NCBI GenBank assembly: GCA_947631345.1
Contig: CANRKW010000003.1
Span: 1-32,520 of the forward strand
Source: an uncultured Bacilli bacterium
GTDB taxonomy: Bacteria; Bacillota_I; Bacilli_A; RF39; UBA660
Direction of reading: 5' to 3'
Length of the DNA: 32,520 nt
Under the pieces are notes generated by a model. The model saw nothing but the letters and a program-made list of their open reading frames with translations, had not been told where the DNA came from and made no database searches. Both the position numbers and the translations under genes were made by a program. Below, piece after piece: positions 23,269 to 30,814 of the stretch (the first letter of the stretch is position 1; each line of letters begins with the position of its first letter).

Positions 23269-24072
23269 CTAATCTATTGTTCCAACATCTCCAGTATTTC
23301 CACATTGTCCTGGTAAACATACAGTTTGATTTTCAATGAAACTTCTTATGTATTCACTATCAACTCTTGTTTCACCTGGATTTTGACTATATTCTTGGTT
23401 TCTTGGTACTGGTATAATGTCACCACTTAAATATGATGCTTTTCTAAGTAATATGTGTAAATCTTCTGGAACTGCAAATATTAATGAATTAGCTTGGGCT
23501 AAATTAGCACTGTTTTCGAAAACATGATTTCCAGCAGAATCTTTAACAGCTAAAACTTCAATACTTTCTATTAATTTACCTACTAAAAGTCTACCTGAAT
23601 TATCGTGAGTTACATAGTATAAGTCTATGTAGTTTCCAGGAAATATAGAGTTACCATAAGTAGTTTCATTATTGACGTTTAAACTCACAATTGTAAATCC
23701 ATCTGGAATATCACTCCAAGCTGAATCTGGCATTTGACTCCAAGAAACTATAGTTGAAGAATAAAATAGACTTCCTGCTGGTATCATAGTATTGTAGTTT
23801 GCATAGTAGCCTATTAAATCATTACTGTTACGTATAGTATTACTTTGAACCATTACACTTGGCACTTCCATATAGCCTATCATATCTTCAGTAATTTGTG
23901 TTCTAGGTTGAATATCTTGTTTTGCATAAGGTACACTAATTGGATTAGTTGCTTGATTTACCCTATAATTATAACCAAAGAATATAATTAAAACAGCAGC
24001 TAAAGCACATATAATAGTTATAGTATTCTTATTACTTATAAACCTTTTTAAAGAAATCATAAAATTTTTCAT
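23269..24072 (-). CDS. cpaB: CpaB/RcpC-like SAF-domain pilus assembly protein
   Basis: 267 residues, first gene of the Tad operon. A basic start and one membrane segment (about 20-35) lead to a SAF domain (VPYAKQDIQPRTQITEDMIGYMEVP). A second beta-rich part follows, with PAGSLFYSSTIV, IVSLNVNN, NYIDLYYVTHDNSG and SLIFAVPEDLHILLRKA, the RcpC/CpaB layout. The family is often linked to the wall or outer side of the pilus machine. The Cys pair near the C-terminus (VCLPGQCG) could form a disulfide. The SD AGGAGG is strong, and the promoter is at 24101-24129. An ISL3 element lies 90 bp upstream. Confidence 0.85.
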   Translation of the reverse strand: MKNFMISLKRFISNKNTITIICALAAVLIIFFGYNYRVNQATNPISVPYAKQDIQPRTQITEDMIGYMEVPSVMVQSNTIRNSNDLIGYYANYNTMIPAGSLFYSSTIVSWSQMPDSAWSDIPDGFTIVSLNVNNETTYGNSIFPGNYIDLYYVTHDNSGRLLVGKLIESIEVLAVKDSAGNHVFENSANLAQANSLIFAVPEDLHILLRKASYLSGDIIPVPRNQEYSQNPGETRVDSEYIRSFIENQTVCLPGQCGNTGDVGTID

Positions 24073-24100
24073 ATTTAACTCCTCCTATCCTTACTATATC

Positions 24101-24129
24101 ATTATAAAACAAAATAAAGTAAAATACAA
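24101..24129 (-). promoter_or_regulatory. Promoter of the Tad operon
   Basis: -35 TTGTAT (24124-24129), 17-bp spacer, -10 TATAAT (24101-24106), about 28 nt before the cpaB ATG. The IS end is only 33 bp upstream of the -35, so the promoter survived the insertion. Confidence 0.65.
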
Positions 24130-24153
24130 TAAAAAGACTAAACAAAAAAGTAA

Positions 24154-24161
24154 GAATTTTT
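24154..24161. repeat. Target-site duplication, left copy
   Basis: GAATTTTT, identical to 26127-26134 on the other side of the IS. Eight bases is the usual ISL3 duplication length. Confidence 0.9.
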
Positions 24162-24191
24162 GGTTCTTCCGATAGTTTGTTTAAAACTATC

Positions 24192-24223
24192 AAAAGATGA
24201 GTTGAAACAACTTGTCTTTTTTT
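24192..24223 (+). terminator. Inward-facing terminator in the left inverted repeat
   Basis: AAAAGATGAGTT (24192-24203), loop GAAAC, AACTTGTCTTTT (24209-24220), then T. The 12-bp RNA stem includes two U-G/G-U pairs. It faces into the IS. Read outward, those pairs become A-C mismatches and no U-tract follows. Confidence 0.7.
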
Positions 24224-26021
24224 AGTTCTTAAGAATATCTTCAACAAGTAGAGAAATATCAAAATCATCCAAAGTTACCAAAAAATTTAAATAACTTTTC
24301 TTAAAAAGGTTGCATAATTTTAATTTTCCGTATACAATACGTTTGATAAGTTTAAATTTATTGTTGTTTCCTTCGACGAAACCGGAACTTATCTCAGAAG
24401 ATATTGCGTTTTTGATAGCCGTAATATCTTTTTCTAATCCTTTACAAAAAGTATTAATTTTATTTTTATAAACACCTATAAACATATCTAACATTTCTTC
24501 ATCATTGCTAAACATTGTTTCATAAAAATCTTTAAATATTATTTTAACATCTTTTGCAATAGGATATTTTTCAAATATAATTTGAATATTATCTTCAACA
24601 TCTTTATTTTTCGGTTTTACTAAATCTATAGTTAACAAATATTTTAATAACTCATATCTTGTTATTACAATTACATCTTTAGGATATACTAAATCTATAT
24701 ATGTACTTCTTTCTTTATAAATAAAGTTATTATTTTTAGCAATTAAATTTATATAATTGGCAATATATCTATCAGAAGCATTGCACCCTTTTTGTTTTAC
24801 ATAAACAAAAATGTATTCTTGAGGTATATTATCTTTCAACATTTTATAAATAATATTATAGTAATCATCCATTAAGCTTTTACTTTTTTTATATATTCTG
24901 ATTTTATCAATATTTTCAACTTCTTCTTTTGTCATTTTCTTATACTTTCTTAATGAACCAAGTGATATACCAAATTCTTTAGCTATTTCTTTTGTTTCGT
25001 GACAATTACTAGTTTTTAAACATTCTCTTAGTTTTTTTACCATTTCCTTTTTTTTAATTCTTCTTTCCCGTTGCTCTATATATTGTTTGCAATCAAAATC
25101 TCTTATTTTATTATCAAATTCTATTATATTTCCATTTTCATCTACTGGCAGAGTATTATTGTATTTCATATCATTTAACTTTTCTAAATCTATATTTGCA
25201 AATTCTTTAGGTACTTTCTTTACTTCTTTATCTAATATTTTTCCATCTTTTATAAATATTTTATCTGGAACTTGTTCATAAAAAATATTTTTTAAATGTT
25301 CTATTAAATTTTTAAATAAGTGAAATCTATCCGCAACCTGCATACAATCAGGCAATGTTTTATTAATTGCTGTTGCATAAGCACTTGCTCTATCTCTTGC
25401 AATAGTTTTGATTTTAGGATGTTCTTTTAACCATTCTTCAAATTCTTTTGCATCTCTTCCGTCTAATAATGCAATTAAATGATGGTCGCTTAAATCATAT
25501 ATTGCGGTTAAATATGTTATGCCTTTTCTATTGGCTACATCATCAACACCTATTCCTTCAACATCCTTATTATCTATTATCTTTATTTTATGAATTATTG
25601 AATCTATTACATCAGCACTTACTGTACTTCCTAATAATGATAATATTAATGAAGTTGCTGTTGAACTCATAAATATAGAAAGTGATAATATAAATCTAAT
25701 ATAATTATCAGTTTTTACTTTATGTTTTCTTGCAAATGGTAATACTTCATCAAAATATTTTTTGGAACAATTTGGGTTATTACATCTAAATTTATGCACA
25801 TGAATATGTAACCAAATAGACGTGAAATTATATGGTACATCTTCTATATCTCTATAGTAAGTAACATTATATTCTTTGCTTATTTTTCCACATTCAGGAC
25901 ATTTACATTCCATTAATTCTGATTCAATTTCTAATATTAATGTATTTTGCTTTTTAAATATTGTTTCTCTTTTGTTTGTAATTTTATATTTTTCATAATA
26001 ATTTGATTTTACTTCATACAT
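24222..26021 (-). CDS. tnp: ISL3-family transposase
   Basis: 599 residues. An N-terminal zinc-binding domain (Cys39, Cys41, Cys44 in ECKCPECG; Cys80 and Cys85 in FRCNNPNC) is followed by a helix-turn-helix-like region. The DDE catalytic core has Asp160 in GVDDVANRKG, Asp210 in IARDRASAYA (followed by VADRFHLFKNL) and Glu550 in GFVEGNNNKFK. A helical insertion lies between the second Asp and the Glu, as in other ISL3 transposases, making it longer than the compact members. SD GGGAG before ATG 26021. The stop at 24222-24224 lies at the edge of the left inverted repeat. No frameshift is seen. Confidence 0.96.
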   Translation of the reverse strand: MYEVKSNYYEKYKITNKRETIFKKQNTLILEIESELMECKCPECGKISKEYNVTYYRDIEDVPYNFTSIWLHIHVHKFRCNNPNCSKKYFDEVLPFARKHKVKTDNYIRFILSLSIFMSSTATSLILSLLGSTVSADVIDSIIHKIKIIDNKDVEGIGVDDVANRKGITYLTAIYDLSDHHLIALLDGRDAKEFEEWLKEHPKIKTIARDRASAYATAINKTLPDCMQVADRFHLFKNLIEHLKNIFYEQVPDKIFIKDGKILDKEVKKVPKEFANIDLEKLNDMKYNNTLPVDENGNIIEFDNKIRDFDCKQYIEQRERRIKKKEMVKKLRECLKTSNCHETKEIAKEFGISLGSLRKYKKMTKEEVENIDKIRIYKKSKSLMDDYYNIIYKMLKDNIPQEYIFVYVKQKGCNASDRYIANYINLIAKNNNFIYKERSTYIDLVYPKDVIVITRYELLKYLLTIDLVKPKNKDVEDNIQIIFEKYPIAKDVKIIFKDFYETMFSNDEEMLDMFIGVYKNKINTFCKGLEKDITAIKNAISSEISSGFVEGNNNKFKLIKRIVYGKLKLCNLFKKSYLNFLVTLDDFDISLLVEDILKN

Positions 26022-26064
26022 ATTTTTTCTCCCTATTATGATTTACATATTATCATAAAGGCTA

Positions 26065-26096
26065 AAAAAAAGACAAGTTGTTTTAACTCATCTTTT
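26065..26096 (-). terminator. Inward-facing terminator in the right inverted repeat
   Basis: Mirror of the left-end hairpin: stem AAAAGATGAGTT / AACTTGTCTTTT read on the minus strand, then eight T (26064-26071 region). It would stop transcripts from the coupling-protein gene before they reach the transposase, and now serves as that gene's terminator. Confidence 0.7.
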
Positions 26097-26126
26097 GATA
26101 GTTTTAAACAAACTATCGGAAGAACC

Positions 26127-26134
26127 GAATTTTT
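26127..26134. repeat. Target-site duplication, right copy
   Basis: GAATTTTT, directly after the right inverted repeat; identical to 24154-24161. Confidence 0.9.
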
Positions 26135-26153
26135 TCTTTTCTTACTTTTATAA

Positions 26154-28634
26154 TTATTCTCCAAAGAAGTCATCAAAGAATTGATCATCAGTAACATCAT
26201 TATTATTAACAACAATACTATCTGCATCAATATTAATTTTAGGTTTTTCTATTTCTTCAGGTATTTCATTTTTACTGTTTTCTTGTTCTTCTTTTTCAAG
26301 CTCTGCTATTTTCATATCAATTCTTTTTATTAAGTCATCTATTGTCATAGTAGGTTTTGCTTGTATTTCTGATGATTTAATAGGCTCTTCATAATTAGGA
26401 ATACTACTATTTAAAGGCATTTCATATTTTGGTAATTCCGTAGATTTAGGAAGTTCTATATTTATTGATTCAGAAACTTTAGGAGGCTCTATATTTATTG
26501 GTTCCTCAAATTTTGGAGGTTCAACTTTTATAGGTTCCACATCTATTGGTTTATCAAATATGCTTTCATTTAATTTAGGTATTTGATTATTTTTGATTTT
26601 GTCTTCTCCACTCATAAAATCTTCATATTTTTTATTTACTAGTTTTTCAAAATCATTTTCATCTTTTTTACCATTTTTCATTTTTTCTTTTTCCAGTCTA
26701 TCTTCTTCTTCTAATTTAGCTATTTCTTGATCTATTCTTTTTACTATATCGTCTATATTTGAACTAGGATTAATTGGTGTATTTCCACTCATACTTCCCA
26801 TATTAGGAGTCATATTAGCTCCAAAGTTAGGTGCGAAAGGTGGAACAAATGAAGGAGAAAATTGATTATTAAATGCGGGTTCACTAGATTTTCTATGCTC
26901 ATCCACAAATTTTTTAATATCAAATGTCTTTATTTCTCTTGCTTCACGTGTAGGATATCCACTTAATTCTTCTTTATAACCCCATCCACCATCAGCCATT
27001 ATTTTAAAACTTGGCTCGTGTTTAGTTTTGAAAGGTTGATTTCTCCATCTTTTTATAATCATTTCAAATTGTTTCATTTGTTGTAAATCACTTACAGTAA
27101 CAAGTGGTCTTATAGGTGGTGTTGGTTTTCCTTCTTTTGCTTCTTTTGGTTTTTCATCTCCTAGTAATTTACTTATTTCTTCAAGTGCACTGTATTCAGT
27201 AGTTATTAAATAGAACATATTACCACAGTTACCTTTAATAGTTTCGGCAACTTCTTTTCCATAAACTTTATTAAGTTGGCTAAAGTTTTGTATACCAAAA
27301 TTAAATCTCATATTTCTACTACGTGAAGCAGTTATCATAGATTCAACATCTTTTAGGGCTGGCATATTTGCAAATTCATCAAGTATAAAATTAGTTCTTA
27401 TTGGAAGTTTCAAACTTTCAGTCTTTTGGGCTTCATCAATTAAACACTCATATACTTGTTTAACAAATACAGTAGCAAGTGCGTGGTATGTAGTTTTTTC
27501 ATCGTGTATATTTAGAAATACTGCTGTTTTTTCTTTACCTATTTTAGTTACATCAAAATCTGTATAGCTTAACATTTCGGCAAGTTTTTGACGAGAAGAG
27601 AATATTCTAACCTTTTGTCTAAATGTACTAGTAATACCACCCTTTGTATCAGCAGGTGCAGTAATTGTCGCAGCAACACTTATGTAAGCACTTGATAATT
27701 CACCTTTTAATTTAAAGTATTCTTTATCATATTTGCTAGCACCTATTCTTTCTTCTCCAAATGTACTCATAGCATTTATACTATTTAAGTTTACTTCTTC
27801 TTCACTACTTGCATCTTCAAAAAGACCTAAGGCAAGACCTGTAAAATAATCTGCAGCTGTCTTTTGCCAGAAAGGATCATTATTATTTGCATCAACTAAT
27901 ATGTTAAGTGCTAAGTCTTCTAGAAGTTCCATTGCTTTATCTTCTTTACCATTTTTATAATATCTATAAGGTAAACTTAATGGGTTCCACGCATTTCCTT
28001 TATCAGGTTCACGGAAGTTAACTAAAATAACATTATAACCTCTGCTTCTTAATAAATTAGCATTATGTTCATATATTTCACCTTTAGGATCAGTTACTAT
28101 CATACTTTCTCCAGCTTTTCCCAAAATCTTAACTAACGGATCAAGTATAGTCCAAGTTTTACCAGAACCAGAAGCACCTATAATTAAACTATGGTTTTCT
28201 CCATTATCTACATATGCCTCTTTTTTATTAATTATAATTGGTATTCCAGCACTTTCATAATTTTCATCTTTAAGTTTTATTTTTTTAACACCATAGGCAT
28301 TTTTCATCTCGTCTTCTTTCATCCATCTAGCCCATCCTGCTTCATCTTTTTCTTTCTTTTTACCAAATCCAAAACCTTTTTCTCTGTCAAAGAAATAATT
28401 TCCAGCAGTCATAAACACAGCAACTAAAGCCATCAAATAAAATGAAATAGTCATAACTAAAAACTTAGGATAAAAAGCAGGAATCGGATTTAATCCCCAA
28501 AATGTATTTTCATGAGATAAATAATATAAATTAAGAACACCTATTGACACTAAATATAATAAAAATATACAAAATATAACAAATATAACAATATCAATAG
28601 GTTTAGCAGTAAATTTCAATTTTAAGTTTTTCAT
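26154..28634 (-). CDS. VirD4/TraG-like type IV coupling ATPase
   Basis: 826 residues. Two N-terminal membrane segments (about 14-36 and 57-79), then a VirD4-type ATPase: Walker A GASGSGKT (153-160), VTDPKGEIYEHNANLLRSRGY and NAWNPLSLPYRYY, the family loop APADTKGGITST, and a Walker B-type NFILDEFANMPAL followed by SRSRNMRF. A TraG/TraD C-terminal part follows (GYKEELSGYPTREAREI). The last ~200 residues are low-complexity, Pro/Glu-rich, with two copies of an IDDxxKRIDxxIAxLExE motif, and end in DDQFFDDFFGE. Coupling proteins hand DNA or protein substrates to type IV secretion channels. No relaxase or VirB-like genes are in the window; the nearest secretion genes are the Tad operon. Confidence 0.93.
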   Translation of the reverse strand: MKNLKLKFTAKPIDIVIFVIFCIFLLYLVSIGVLNLYYLSHENTFWGLNPIPAFYPKFLVMTISFYLMALVAVFMTAGNYFFDREKGFGFGKKKEKDEAGWARWMKEDEMKNAYGVKKIKLKDENYESAGIPIIINKKEAYVDNGENHSLIIGASGSGKTWTILDPLVKILGKAGESMIVTDPKGEIYEHNANLLRSRGYNVILVNFREPDKGNAWNPLSLPYRYYKNGKEDKAMELLEDLALNILVDANNNDPFWQKTAADYFTGLALGLFEDASSEEEVNLNSINAMSTFGEERIGASKYDKEYFKLKGELSSAYISVAATITAPADTKGGITSTFRQKVRIFSSRQKLAEMLSYTDFDVTKIGKEKTAVFLNIHDEKTTYHALATVFVKQVYECLIDEAQKTESLKLPIRTNFILDEFANMPALKDVESMITASRSRNMRFNFGIQNFSQLNKVYGKEVAETIKGNCGNMFYLITTEYSALEEISKLLGDEKPKEAKEGKPTPPIRPLVTVSDLQQMKQFEMIIKRWRNQPFKTKHEPSFKIMADGGWGYKEELSGYPTREAREIKTFDIKKFVDEHRKSSEPAFNNQFSPSFVPPFAPNFGANMTPNMGSMSGNTPINPSSNIDDIVKRIDQEIAKLEEEDRLEKEKMKNGKKDENDFEKLVNKKYEDFMSGEDKIKNNQIPKLNESIFDKPIDVEPIKVEPPKFEEPINIEPPKVSESINIELPKSTELPKYEMPLNSSIPNYEEPIKSSEIQAKPTMTIDDLIKRIDMKIAELEKEEQENSKNEIPEEIEKPKINIDADSIVVNNNDVTDDQFFDDFFGE

Positions 28635-28657
28635 TAAAACACCTCTTCATAAATAGA

Positions 28658-28663
28658 ATTATA
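28658..28663 (-). promoter_or_regulatory. Possible -10 of the coupling-protein gene
   Basis: TATAAT on the minus strand, 24 nt before the ATG at 28634. No clear -35 is visible in the T-rich upstream sequence. The SD is AGAGGTG. Confidence 0.35.
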
Positions 28664-28718
28664 TCAAAAATTTATTAAAAAAACTATAATTATTAAAAAC
28701 AAACATATAAATTGTAAA

Positions 28719-29264
28719 CTAATCTTTAAATATTTCATTTACTTTTAATTCTAAATTTTCTAAAGTACTATTATTTTCTATAAGAACTTCAAAATTATAG
28801 TCATCTAAATCATTTTCTGTACTATGATTTTTTTCTTCTAAAGTTAGTTCACTTTGATAATTAGTTCTCTTTACACCTATTACTAAAACTTCATTAAATG
28901 AATTTTTTACTAATTCTATTTCTCTTTTAAATCTAGCATCACTTATTATAATAATATCATAAAAGTAACTATAAACTTTTATATCTTCTATTGTTCTTTT
29001 AGTAAAGAAATCTACATCTATATTATTTCTTATAATATCAGTTCCTAATACTTGTAAAAGTCTTCTAGGTTTATCTAATTCTGAACCATCCCAATCACTT
29101 ATAGTTTTAGCATATTCTTTTATATAATGAGAATATTGTAAAATTATGACTTTTTTATTTTCTTTTTCATAATGATTTTTTATAAAACCTGCTATTGTAT
29201 CTTTACCACTTCTACTTTTTCCTCCAATTATTATGATTTTTGCTTCACTCATTTTTAAATACAT
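28719..29264 (-). CDS. Deoxynucleoside-monophosphate-kinase-like P-loop protein
   Basis: 181 residues from the ATG at 29262-29264, with GGAGGGG just upstream. Walker A GGKSRSGKDT at about residues 14-23. DWDGSELDKPRRLLQVLGTDIIR is the pattern seen in phage-type deoxynucleotide monophosphate kinases and related dephospho-CoA-kinase-like proteins. IIISDARFKREIELVK is the Walker B/LID-type region, and HSTEN lies in the C-terminal part. Likely role: phosphorylation of a nucleotide or similar small molecule. Substrate not certain. It follows the AI-2E gene by 23 nt across a terminator. Confidence 0.75.
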   Translation of the reverse strand: MYLKMSEAKIIIIGGKSRSGKDTIAGFIKNHYEKENKKVIILQYSHYIKEYAKTISDWDGSELDKPRRLLQVLGTDIIRNNIDVDFFTKRTIEDIKVYSYFYDIIIISDARFKREIELVKNSFNEVLVIGVKRTNYQSELTLEEKNHSTENDLDDYNFEVLIENNSTLENLELKVNEIFKD

Positions 29265-29273
29265 ATTCCCCTC

Positions 29274-29302
29274 CAAAAGAAAAATGGCTATTTTACCATT
29301 TT
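29274..29302 (-). terminator. Terminator of the AI-2E family gene
   Basis: AAAATGG (29281-29287) and CCATTTT (29296-29302). The gene's TAG stop (29288-29290) lies in the loop, and TCTTTT follows on the minus strand. Confidence 0.75.
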
Positions 29303-30463
29303 TACTTTACTTATTTCTTTTTTTACACTTTTTTCTTTACTATAACCGAAAAAGTCAAATTTTTCATCTAAAAATACATATATTATTTTTAGTACTGCTA
29401 CTATTGGTGTTGCTACAACCATACCTAGTATTCCAAAGAAATGTTCAAAAATTAGTAATGAAATTACAATTGTAACTGGGTGTAAATCCATTTTTTTACC
29501 TATAACTATTGGATGTAAGAAATTACCTTCTAACATTTGAACTGCTACTATGAATACTAGTGTTAATATACCAATTAAAGGAGATTGTGTGAAACCAACT
29601 AAAACAGCTGGTATACCTCCAATATATGGTCCAATGTAAGGAATTATGTTTGTAATTGCACAGAAGGCTGCAAATAACACCGGTCCATTAAGTCCAATAA
29701 TTTCAAAACCTATTACAGATACTATAAATAGTATAAATGCAACAAGTAATGTTCCATTAACAAATTTATATAATGAATTACTAATATTTGTAAGTAATCT
29801 TTCTCCATCACCTTTTATTTTTTTAGGTAATATTCCAAGTAAATGTTCACTAGCACTGTTGAAATTGAATAAAAGATAAAAACCTATTACTGCACTTACT
29901 AAAAATGAACCTATTCCACTTATTAAACTTTGCACAAAATTAATTATATTAGTTGGTAAATTAGTTGCTATTTCACTACCCATATTTTCTATAAAACCTA
30001 TAAATTCAGTCTTTACATTACTCATATCTATATTTGCTTTATTACTTAATTTAGTGAATAAATCATTTAAAAACACCCTAGCTTCTTCTAATAATTCTGG
30101 TATTATTTTAACCATATCATTTACTTGTGTCACTAAAGCAGGTATTATTGCTAAACAAAATAAATATATAATTATTATTAACATTAAATATACAAGCACT
30201 ATTGCAAGAGGTCTACTTACCCCTTTATCAGTTAAAAAGCAAACTAAAGGATTTAAAAGCCAAGCTATTATAAAACCTATAAAGAAAGGACTAATTACAC
30301 CTAAAACTTTAAACACAAATGGAAGTACTTTCCAGTCTCTTAATATAAAACTTACCCCAATTATTAATAAAATTATTAGAAATGCATAGAATAGTTTAAG
30401 TATTTTACTTCCAGTATGTATAACATTATTTAAACCTTCTATATCTATTTTATCTTTTTTCAT
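29288..30463 (-). CDS. AI-2E family transporter (PF01594-type membrane protein)
   Basis: 391 residues from the ATG at 30461-30463 (SD GAGGTG); an upstream in-frame ATG at 30490 lacks an SD. About seven or eight membrane segments. Family landmarks are the N-terminal pair of helices (VSPFFIGFIIAWLLNPLVCFLTDKG), a long amphipathic middle with LPELLEEARVFLNDLF, and the C-terminal block TNIIPYIGPYIGGIPAVLVGFTQSP... EGNFLHPIVIGKKMDLHPV. Members export small molecules or act as Na+/H+-type antiporters; the substrate here is unknown. The strong promoter lies at 30543-30571 with a leader of about 70 nt. Confidence 0.92.
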   Translation of the reverse strand: MKKDKIDIEGLNNVIHTGSKILKLFYAFLIILLIIGVSFILRDWKVLPFVFKVLGVISPFFIGFIIAWLLNPLVCFLTDKGVSRPLAIVLVYLMLIIIIYLFCLAIIPALVTQVNDMVKIIPELLEEARVFLNDLFTKLSNKANIDMSNVKTEFIGFIENMGSEIATNLPTNIINFVQSLISGIGSFLVSAVIGFYLLFNFNSASEHLLGILPKKIKGDGERLLTNISNSLYKFVNGTLLVAFILFIVSVIGFEIIGLNGPVLFAAFCAITNIIPYIGPYIGGIPAVLVGFTQSPLIGILTLVFIVAVQMLEGNFLHPIVIGKKMDLHPVTIVISLLIFEHFFGILGMVVATPIVAVLKIIYVFLDEKFDFFGYSKEKSVKKEISKVKMVK

Positions 30464-30542
30464 GTTACACCTCATAATATTATTATACATAATTATATGT
30501 AAAAAATATAGTCTTTATGTAAATTCATTTACAACTAAATTA

Positions 30543-30571
30543 ACTATAACACTAACGTTTGTGTATGTCAA
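30543..30571 (-). promoter_or_regulatory. Promoter of the AI-2E family gene
   Basis: -35 TTGACA (30566-30571), 17-bp spacer, -10 TATAGT (30543-30548). The leader contains the small palindrome GTAAAT-TC-ATTTAC near 30519-30532. Confidence 0.75.
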
Positions 30572-30611
30572 GGAAAACAAAACAAATTTTTTATAAAGAT
30601 TTTTCATATTG

Positions 30612-30635
30612 AAAAAAACAACTAACTTTAGTTGT
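30612..30635 (-). terminator. Terminator of the small Met-rich gene
   Basis: ACAACTA (30618-30624) and TAGTTGT (30629-30635) followed on the minus strand by seven T. The stop codon (30628-30630) lies within it. Confidence 0.85.
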
Positions 30636-30765
30636 CTTCTATCATATTACATACTTCTTTTTTGCTTTTTTTCATAAATTTCATAATATCTTTTGAATAT
30701 TTTGAACACATTATGCCAACACCTACTCCACCCATCATCCACATCATATTTTTAATCATTTTCAT
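30628..30765 (-). CDS. Small Met-rich, possibly membrane-associated protein
   Basis: 45 residues, ten of them Met: MKMIKNMMWMMGGVGVGIMC, then a Lys-rich amphipathic stretch and a tail with Cys39 and EDN. The ATG at 30763-30765 has AGGAG 11 nt upstream; an ATG nearer the SD opens only a 4-codon frame. The Gly-rich hydrophobic part could be a short membrane or membrane-surface helix. A dedicated terminator follows, which supports it as a real gene. No family recognised. Confidence 0.6.
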   Translation of the reverse strand: MKMIKNMMWMMGGVGVGIMCSKYSKDIMKFMKKSKKEVCNMIEDN

Positions 30766-30814
30766 TTGTTTTTCATCTCCTAGTTATATCTTTTCCAAAA
30801 AATTACATTTTATA

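Larger units (their letters stand above)
24162..26126 (-). mobile_element. ISL3-family insertion sequence, complete
   Basis: 1965 bp, bounded by inverted repeats 24162-24223 and 26065-26126. They match over about 62 bp with a single difference, starting GGTTCTTCCGATAG. The element carries one transposase gene and is flanked by the direct repeat GAATTTTT. It sits in the short gap between the coupling-protein gene and cpaB and disrupts no ORF. Intact ends, duplication and ORF point to a recent insertion of a probably active element. Confidence 0.95.

Noticed and set aside
24032..24268. 78-residue minus-strand ORF across the IS left end
   Set aside because: It spans the IS boundary and overlaps cpaB out of frame, so it is a chance product of the insertion.
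26036..26230. 64-residue minus-strand ORF over the right inverted repeat
   Set aside because: It is an out-of-frame reading of the end of the coupling-protein gene and the IS repeat, with no SD.
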